Origin: Actinomycetota bacterium
Lineage (GTDB): Bacteria; Actinomycetota; Thermoleophilia; Solirubrobacterales; Solirubrobacteraceae
Direction of reading: 5' to 3'
Assembly (NCBI GenBank): GCA_009699915.1
Contig: WLNG01000091.1
Coordinates: 1-6,048, forward strand
DNA length: 6,048 nt
The notes beneath the pieces are model-generated. The model did no database searches. It was not told the DNA's origin and saw only the letters and a list, made by a program, of their open reading frames with translations. This document shows positions 1-4,575 of the stretch, piece by piece (positions within the stretch are counted from its first letter, which is position 1; each line of letters starts with the position of its first letter). The translations under genes and the position numbers were made by a program.

Positions 1-1174
1 CATCAACGACTCGGGCGGCGCGCGCATCCAAGAGGGCGTCGTCTCGCTCGGCGCCTACGGCGAGGTCTTCCGCCGCAACGTCGACTCCTCCGGCGTGATC
101 CCGCAGATCAGCCTGATCATGGGGCCGTGCGCCGGCGGCGCCGTCTACTCCCCCGCCATGACCGACTTCATCATGATGGTGAAGAACACCTCGCACATGT
201 TCATCACCGGCCCCGAGGTGATCAAGACGGTCACCGGCGAGGAGGTCGACTTCGAGTCCCTCGGCGGTGCGATGACGCACAACGCGAAGTCGGGCGTCGC
301 CCACTACGCGGCGGAGGACGAGGACCACCTGATCGAGGAGGCGCGCTACCTGCTCAGCTTCCTCCCTCAGAACAACCTCGAAAAGCCGCTTCGTATTCAG
401 CCGACCGACGATCCCGACCGCATGGATCCCGCGCTCGACTCGATCGTCCCGGAGAATCCGAACAAGCCCTATGACATGCGGGAGGTCATCTCGCTGATCT
501 TCGACGACGGCGAGTTCATGGAGATCCAGGAGCACTTCGCGAAGAACCTCGTGATCGGGTTCGCCCGCCTGGACGGCTTCCCCGTCGGCATCCTCGGCAA
601 CCAGCCGGCGCAGCTGGCCGGCGTGCTCGACATCGACGCGAGCGTCAAGGGCGCGCGGTTCGTACGCACCTGCGATGCCTTCAACATCCCGATCATCACG
701 CTCTGCGACGTGCCGGGCTTCCTGCCCGGGACCAGCCAGGAGTGGGGCGGGATCATCCGCCATGGGGCGAAGCTCCTCTACGCAATCACCGAGGCGACCG
801 TGCCGAAGATCACGGTGATCACGCGCAAGTCGTACGGCGGCGCGTACGACGTCATGTCGTCGAAGCACATCGGCTCCGACTTCAACTTCGCCTGGCCGCA
901 GGCGGAGATCGCCGTGATGGGCCCCGAGGGCGCGGTCAACATCATCTACCGCAAGGACCTCGCCAGCTCGCCGGACCCCGATGAGCGTCGCCAGACGCTG
1001 ATCGACGACTACAAGACGCGCTTCGCGAATCCCTACACAGCCGCCGAGCGCGGCTACATCGACGACGTGATCATCCCGCACGAGACGCGTCCGAAGCTCA
1101 TCGCAGCGCTGCACACCCTGCAGACCAAGCGTGTCGCACAGCCGAAGCGCAAGCACGGCAACATCCCACTCTGA
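1..1174 (+). CDS. pccB: Propionyl-CoA-type acyl-CoA carboxylase, carboxyltransferase (beta) subunit, 5'-partial
   Basis: Cytosolic subunit that moves the carboxyl group from carboxybiotin to an acyl-CoA, giving methylmalonyl-CoA from propionyl-CoA (or malonyl-CoA from acetyl-CoA). The reading frame is open from base 2, so the gene enters from the left. A GTG at 95 is an internal valine, because the family motif [12 protein letters not shown] lies upstream of it. About 390 residues are visible; the family is usually 510-530, so roughly 130 N-terminal residues are missing. Numbering from the codon at 95, the N-half oxyanion-hole region is [11 protein letters not shown] (10-20). The C-half carries [10 protein letters not shown] (204-213), [13 protein letters not shown] (218-230) and [12 protein letters not shown] (247-258). 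The Asp in GGAYD (codon 848-850) matches the residue that favours propionyl-CoA in Streptomyces PccB; acetyl-preferring relatives often have Ile there. The TGA stop overlaps the ATG of the next gene, which suggests translational coupling. The family is certain; the substrate is an inference. Confidence 0.95.
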   Translation, partial: INDSGGARIQEGVVSLGAYGEVFRRNVDSSGVIPQISLIMGPCAGGAVYSPAMTDFIMMVKNTSHMFITGPEVIKTVTGEEVDFESLGGAMTHNAKSGVAHYAAEDEDHLIEEARYLLSFLPQNNLEKPLRIQPTDDPDRMDPALDSIVPENPNKPYDMREVISLIFDDGEFMEIQEHFAKNLVIGFARLDGFPVGILGNQPAQLAGVLDIDASVKGARFVRTCDAFNIPIITLCDVPGFLPGTSQEWGGIIRHGAKLLYAITEATVPKITVITRKSYGGAYDVMSSKHIGSDFNFAWPQAEIAVMGPEGAVNIIYRKDLASSPDPDERRQTLIDDYKTRFANPYTAAERGYIDDVIIPHETRPKLIAALHTLQTKRVAQPKRKHGNIPL

Positions 1175-1395
1175 TGGGCGACGGCGCGCACCGCATCGAC
1201 TTCGTCACGCCCGCAGCCTCTGAGGAGGAGGCCGCTGCGGTGATCGCCGCGCTCGAGCACTTCCTGCGCGAGACCGCCCCTGCACCGTCGAACGCGGCCC
1301 CCGTCGTCAACGCCTGGGAGCGCGCCGCGCTGCTTGAGGGCACCGGCCGCGAGCCGGATGCGCCATCGCCCTGGGGCGACCCGGTTCCCTGGTAG
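1174..1395 (+). CDS. accE: Probable acyl-CoA carboxylase epsilon subunit
   Basis: Small 73-residue soluble protein. In Streptomyces and Mycobacterium, epsilon subunits bind the carboxyltransferase and raise the activity of the alpha/beta complex; they have no catalytic site of their own. The visible pattern fits: a short N-terminal strand (HRIDFVT, 7-13), a charged helix (SEEEAAAVIAALEHFLRE, 16-33), a Pro/Ala-rich linker, then a Trp-containing helix (NAWERAALLEG, 46-56) and a Trp/Pro-rich end (PWGDPVPW, 66-73). Its position directly after the beta subunit is typical. The ATG shares one base with the beta stop (TGATG), and no Shine-Dalgarno sequence is visible upstream, so it is probably translated by ribosomes terminating on the beta gene. 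The sequence of this family is weakly conserved, so the call rests on size, pattern and position together. The alternative is an unrelated small protein of unknown function. Confidence 0.72.
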   Translation: MGDGAHRIDFVTPAASEEEAAAVIAALEHFLRETAPAPSNAAPVVNAWERAALLEGTGREPDAPSPWGDPVPW

Positions 1396-1401
1396 CAGCG
1401 A

Positions 1402-1441
1402 TCGGCCGGCGCCGCCGAACGACCGCGGCGCGCGCGGCCGG
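1402..1441. other. Imperfect GC hairpin between the epsilon and alpha genes
   Basis: Two nested perfect stems are visible. The outer one pairs CGGCCG (1403-1408) with CGGCCG (1435-1440). The inner one pairs GCGCCGC (1409-1415) with GCGGCGC (1425-1431). There is a 9-base loop (1416-1424) and a 3-base bulge on the right arm (1432-1434). No T-run follows, so it is not a classic intrinsic terminator. It could act as an attenuator, an mRNA processing or stability element, or be chance in very GC-rich DNA. It starts 7 bases after the epsilon stop codon. Confidence 0.4.
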
Positions 1442-1442
1442 A

Positions 1443-1448
1443 TACCCT
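1443..1448 (+). promoter_or_regulatory. Possible -10 element for the alpha subunit gene
   Basis: TACCCT fits the TANNNT pattern of actinobacterial -10 elements. Its last base is 10 bases before the A of the alpha ATG, so transcription starting about 7 bases downstream would give a leaderless or nearly leaderless mRNA. In line with this, the bases before the ATG (GCCGGCA) contain no Shine-Dalgarno sequence. No good -35 is visible: with a 17-base spacer the hexamer would be CGACCG, inside the hairpin loop. This is a weak call made from a short motif. Confidence 0.3.
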
Positions 1449-1457
1449 ACGCCGGCA

Positions 1458-3239
1458 ATGTTCAAGAAGATTCTCATCGCCAACCGAGGCGAGATCGCCA
1501 TCCGCGTCATCCGTGCCTGCCGTGAGCTCGGCATCCCATCCGTGGCCGTCTACTCGGAGATCGACCGCGACGCGCTGCACGTGCAGGCCGCCGACGAGGC
1601 GTACCTGCTCGGCCCCGGCCCCGCCGCAGAGAGCTACCTCAAGGTCGAGCGCATCCTCGAGGTGATCCGCGAGTGCGGCGCCGACGCCGTCCACCCCGGA
1701 TACGGCTTCCTCGCCGAGAACGCCGCCTTCGCGCAGGCGCTCGAAGACGCCGGCATCACCTTCATCGGCCCGCCCGCCAGCGCGATCGACGCGATGGGCT
1801 CAAAGACCTCCGCCCGCGACCTGATGCAGGCCGCGGGGGTCCCGATCGTCCCCGGCACCACCGAGACCGTGCCGACGCTTGAGGACGCCCAGCGGATCGC
1901 CAAGGATGAGATCGGCTACCCGGTTGCAGTGAAGGCGGCAGGCGGGGGCGGGGGCAAGGGCTTCCGCGTCGCGCTCACCGAGGCCGATCTTCCCGAGGCC
2001 TTCGAGGGCGCGGCCCGCGAGGGCGAGAAGTTCTTCAGCGACTCGCGCGTCTACCTCGAGCGCTACCTCCCCGACCCGCGGCACGTCGAGGTCCAGATCC
2101 TCGCCGACCGCCACGGCAACGTGATCCATCTCGGCGAGCGTGACTGCTCGATCCAGCGCCGCCACCAGAAGCTCATCGAGGAGGCACCCGCCCCCATCGT
2201 CGACGAGGCGATCCGCGCGAAGATCGGCGCGATCGGCGTGAACGCGGCGAAGGCCGTCAACTACGTCGGCGCCGGCACGATCGAGGGCCTCTTCCAGGAC
2301 GGCGAGTACTTCTTCCTCGAGATGAACACCCGCGTCCAGGTCGAGCACTGCGTGACCGAGATGGTCACCGGCATCGACATCGTGAAGGAGGGCATCCGCG
2401 TCGCAGCCGGCGAGCTGCTCGCCTACACGCAGGAGGACGTCGTCCTGCGCGGCCACGCGATCGAGTGCCGCATCAACGCGGAGAACGCCGCGATGAACTT
2501 CGCCCCCGCTCCCGGCGCGATCGGCCGCTACAAGGAGCCTTCGGGCCCCGGTGTGCGCGTTGACTCCGGCGTTGGCGAGAACGGCGTCGTCTCGCCGATG
2601 TACGACCCGATGGTCAGCAAGCTGATCGTCTGGGACGTCGACCGCGAGGCGGCGACCCGGCGGATGATCCGCGCCCTCGGCGAGTACGAGATCGAGGGCC
2701 TCACGACCCTGATCCCGTTCCACACGGCCCTGCTCGAGACCGAGCAGTGGGCGCAGGCCTCCACCTGCCGCGACCTCGTCGAGGACAAGAACTGGCTCGC
2801 CTCAACGGCCCCTGCCCCGGCAGCCCCGCTCGAGCGCGAGGACGGCGCCGAGACCGTCGAGCACAGCTACACGGTTGAGGTCTCCGGCCGGCGCTTCGCG
2901 GTCAACGTCATCGGCCCGCCGTTCAGCGGCGGCTCCGGCTCCGGCGCCCCTGCGGGCGCACCCATGGCGAAGCGCTCCGAGCGCAAGAAGTCGAGCGCCG
3001 GCGGCCCGGATCTGCTCGAGTCCCCGCTTCAAGGAAACATGTGGAAGGTCGTCGTCGAGGCCGGGCAGACCGTCGAGGAGGGTCAGCTCCTCTGCATCAT
3101 CGAGGCGATGAAGATGGAGAACGAGATCACCGCCCACAAGGCGGGCGTCCTCAAGGAGCTCCACATCACCGAGGGCGACCCGATCTCCGCAGGCGACCCG
3201 ATCGCCCTGATCGTCTCGGCCGCACCGGCGGCCGAGTAG
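1458..3239 (+). CDS. accA: Acyl-CoA carboxylase alpha subunit: biotin carboxylase fused to biotin carrier protein
   Basis: This 593-residue cytosolic protein carboxylates its own biotin with ATP and bicarbonate and delivers the CO2 to the beta subunit. The start is fixed by the canonical N-terminus MFKKILIANRGEIAIR. Residues 1 to about 446 are biotin carboxylase: Lys116, Lys159, the glycine-rich ATP loop GGGGGKG (162-168), RRHQK (234-238), Glu276, Glu288, Asn290, Arg292, Glu296 and Arg338 all sit at the same numbers as in E. coli AccC. Residues about 447-518 are a linker with a short beta segment (YTVEVSGRRFAVNV, 471-484) and a Gly/Ala/Lys-rich stretch. Residues about 519-587 are the carrier domain, with EAMKMENEI and the biotinylated Lys552 (codon 3111-3113). 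All catalytic residues I looked for are present. The symbol follows actinobacterial use (accA/pccA) and is not E. coli accA. This type of alpha subunit can serve several beta subunits, but its position suggests it works with the upstream one. Confidence 0.97.
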   Translation: MFKKILIANRGEIAIRVIRACRELGIPSVAVYSEIDRDALHVQAADEAYLLGPGPAAESYLKVERILEVIRECGADAVHPGYGFLAENAAFAQALEDAGITFIGPPASAIDAMGSKTSARDLMQAAGVPIVPGTTETVPTLEDAQRIAKDEIGYPVAVKAAGGGGGKGFRVALTEADLPEAFEGAAREGEKFFSDSRVYLERYLPDPRHVEVQILADRHGNVIHLGERDCSIQRRHQKLIEEAPAPIVDEAIRAKIGAIGVNAAKAVNYVGAGTIEGLFQDGEYFFLEMNTRVQVEHCVTEMVTGIDIVKEGIRVAAGELLAYTQEDVVLRGHAIECRINAENAAMNFAPAPGAIGRYKEPSGPGVRVDSGVGENGVVSPMYDPMVSKLIVWDVDREAATRRMIRALGEYEIEGLTTLIPFHTALLETEQWAQASTCRDLVEDKNWLASTAPAPAAPLEREDGAETVEHSYTVEVSGRRFAVNVIGPPFSGGSGSGAPAGAPMAKRSERKKSSAGGPDLLESPLQGNMWKVVVEAGQTVEEGQLLCIIEAMKMENEITAHKAGVLKELHITEGDPISAGDPIALIVSAAPAAE

Positions 3240-3244
3240 CGCGG

Positions 3245-3264
3245 CGGCGGGGTCAGCCCCGCCG
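3245..3264. terminator. Hairpin between convergent genes, possible bidirectional terminator
   Basis: A perfect 8-bp stem, CGGCGGGG (3245-3252) with CCCCGCCG (3257-3264), closes a TCAG tetraloop. It begins 5 bases after the alpha subunit stop. On the minus strand the ureohydrolase TGA stop (3255-3253) lies in the loop. Its place between two converging units fits a terminator for both. There is only a TT after the stem on the plus strand and no U-tract on either side, so it would have to act as the tract-less type proposed for high-GC actinobacteria, or mainly protect mRNA 3' ends. Confidence 0.5.
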
Positions 3265-4224
3265 TTCCGCGAGCCCCGTCAGCGTCTCGCGCACGGCGCG
3301 TTCGGCTACGAGCGCGGTGATGTCGGACGACCCGACGGCCGTCGGGATCACCTCGACGACGTCCATCCCGACGAGGTTCGTCCGGGCCGCGATCGTGCGG
3401 CAGCTCCAGAGCAGGTCGCCTGACGCCATGCCGCCCGGCTCCGGGGTGCCCGTGCCGGGGGCGAATGCCGGGTCGAGGACATCGACATCGGCGCTCAGGA
3501 AGACCGGGTGATCGCCGACGACCACGAGCGCCTCCTCGACGGCGGCGCGGATGCCGCGATCGCGTACGTCGTGCATGAAGATGCTCGTGATCCCCTGCTC
3601 GCGCTGCCAGGCGAACTCGCGCTCGCCAGGCCAGTAGCCGCGCAGGCCGATCTGGACGTAGCGGTCGCCGGTGACGAGCCCGTCGCGCACGAGCCGGTAC
3701 ATGCCCGTCCCATGCGAGCGCTCAACGCCGAAGACCTCCGTCCCGGTGTCGGTGTGCGCGTCGAACTGGATCAGCGCAATCGGCCCGTGCGCAGCGTGGA
3801 GCGCGGCGATCGTCGCCTCGGTGGTGGCGTGGTCGCCGCCGAGGACGATGGGGAGCGCCCCGGCCTGCACCACCTGCGCCACCGTGGCGGTGATCGCAGC
3901 GTGGGAGCGCTCGAGGTCGGCCGGTGCGACCGGCGCGTCCCCGAAGTCCACCACGCGCAGCGCTGCGCTCCAGTCGGCGCGGCTCTCCAGGTGCGGCCCC
4001 GGCGGGCACGAGGCGGCGCGGATCGCGCGCGGGGCGAAGCGGGCCCCGGGACGATCGGAGACGAGGTCATCGATCGGCGCGCCGACGATCGCGACGTCCA
4101 CCCCGGCGAGCTCGGCCGGGTCCTCGGTGTACGGCACGCCGGAGTAGGTGAGCAGGCCCGCGTAGTCCGGCTTCTCGTCGAGGCCGAGCAGGCGCCAGCG
4201 GTGGAGCGGGTCAAGCGGCGGCAT
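3253..4224 (-). CDS. Arginase/agmatinase-family ureohydrolase
   Basis: This 323-residue cytosolic binuclear manganese hydrolase would split urea (or a related leaving group) from a guanidino compound. All metal-binding motifs are visible: GGDH (129-132, His132), DAHTD (155-159; Asp155, His157, Asp159), SADVDVLDP (244-252; Asp246 and Asp248) and the family signature PGTGTPEPGG (256-265). SHGTGMYRL (170-178) and the segment GARFAPRAIR (60-69) also match agmatinase-like members. The length is normal for the family. The C-terminal segment DVVEVIPTAVGSSDITA departs from the more usual EVsPxYD form, and no polyamine or arginine gene lies nearby. The substrate could therefore be agmatine (speB-like), guanidinobutyrate, guanidinopropionate or another guanidino acid. 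The ATG lies three bases after the VOC gene stop with no visible Shine-Dalgarno sequence, so it is probably co-transcribed with and coupled to that gene. Confidence 0.93.
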   Translation of the reverse strand: MPPLDPLHRWRLLGLDEKPDYAGLLTYSGVPYTEDPAELAGVDVAIVGAPIDDLVSDRPGARFAPRAIRAASCPPGPHLESRADWSAALRVVDFGDAPVAPADLERSHAAITATVAQVVQAGALPIVLGGDHATTEATIAALHAAHGPIALIQFDAHTDTGTEVFGVERSHGTGMYRLVRDGLVTGDRYVQIGLRGYWPGEREFAWQREQGITSIFMHDVRDRGIRAAVEEALVVVGDHPVFLSADVDVLDPAFAPGTGTPEPGGMASGDLLWSCRTIAARTNLVGMDVVEVIPTAVGSSDITALVAERAVRETLTGLAERRG

Positions 4225-4227
4225 CGG

Positions 4228-4575
4228 TCAGGCGGGCGGCGCCATCACCTCGACGACATGCCCCGTCGGGCTCTCGACCTTGGTGCGCGGGGCGCCCCAG
4301 TACTCCGTGCGCCCTTCCGCGGTGTGGCCCGCGGCGCGCAGCCGCTCCACGACCGCGTCGTAGTCATCGAGCACGATCGCGACGTGGCTCACGGGCGGGA
4401 CGACCGGCGCATCCACCTCGAGGAGGTGGACGTCGATGCCCTCGCGCCGCACCCAGCGCCCAGCGAGGATCAGCCCGGGCGGGCGCTCCGCCTCGGCCAG
4501 CCCGAGCAGCGCCCAGAAGGCGAGCTCCTGCTCCATCCGATCCGGGCGGACCTCAAGGCCGACGTGCGCGATCAC
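4228..4575 (-). CDS. VOC (glyoxalase/bleomycin-resistance/dioxygenase) superfamily protein
   Basis: This 115-residue protein is the length of a single VOC unit, with two beta-alpha-beta-beta-beta modules. The first module opens with MIAHVGLEV (1-9) and has the helix MEQELAFWALLGL (14-26). The second opens with SHVAIVLDDYDAVVERL (63-79) and ends GHVVEVMAP (105-113). Candidate metal ligands sit where the fold predicts: His4, His64 and Glu109, with His50 in DVHLLE as a possible fourth. The superfamily includes lyases, epimerases, dioxygenases and drug-binding proteins, and the sequence does not tell which applies here. The GTG start overlaps the TGA of the upstream repeat-protein gene (GTGA, 4575-4572), and no Shine-Dalgarno sequence is visible, which points to translational coupling. 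No signal peptide is present, so it should be cytosolic although the upstream product looks secreted. Confidence 0.88.
   Translation of the reverse strand: MIAHVGLEVRPDRMEQELAFWALLGLAEAERPPGLILAGRWVRREGIDVHLLEVDAPVVPPVSHVAIVLDDYDAVVERLRAAGHTAEGRTEYWGAPRTKVESPTGHVVEVMAPPA

Noticed and set aside
95..97. GTG as the start of the carboxyltransferase gene
   Set aside because: The 31 codons before it are in frame and encode the conserved [12 protein letters not shown] region, so the gene starts outside the window.
1800..2723. 307-residue open frame on the minus strand, opposite the biotin carboxylase gene
   Set aside because: It lies wholly inside a gene with every catalytic residue in place, and its Asp/Leu/Val/Arg-rich composition is typical of antisense reading of high-GC codons.
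4228..4575. The VOC protein as methylmalonyl-CoA epimerase, which would fit next to a propionyl-CoA carboxylase
   Set aside because: It is shorter than known epimerases, lacks their glycine-rich segment and HP motif before the final Glu strand, and belongs to the opposing transcription unit.
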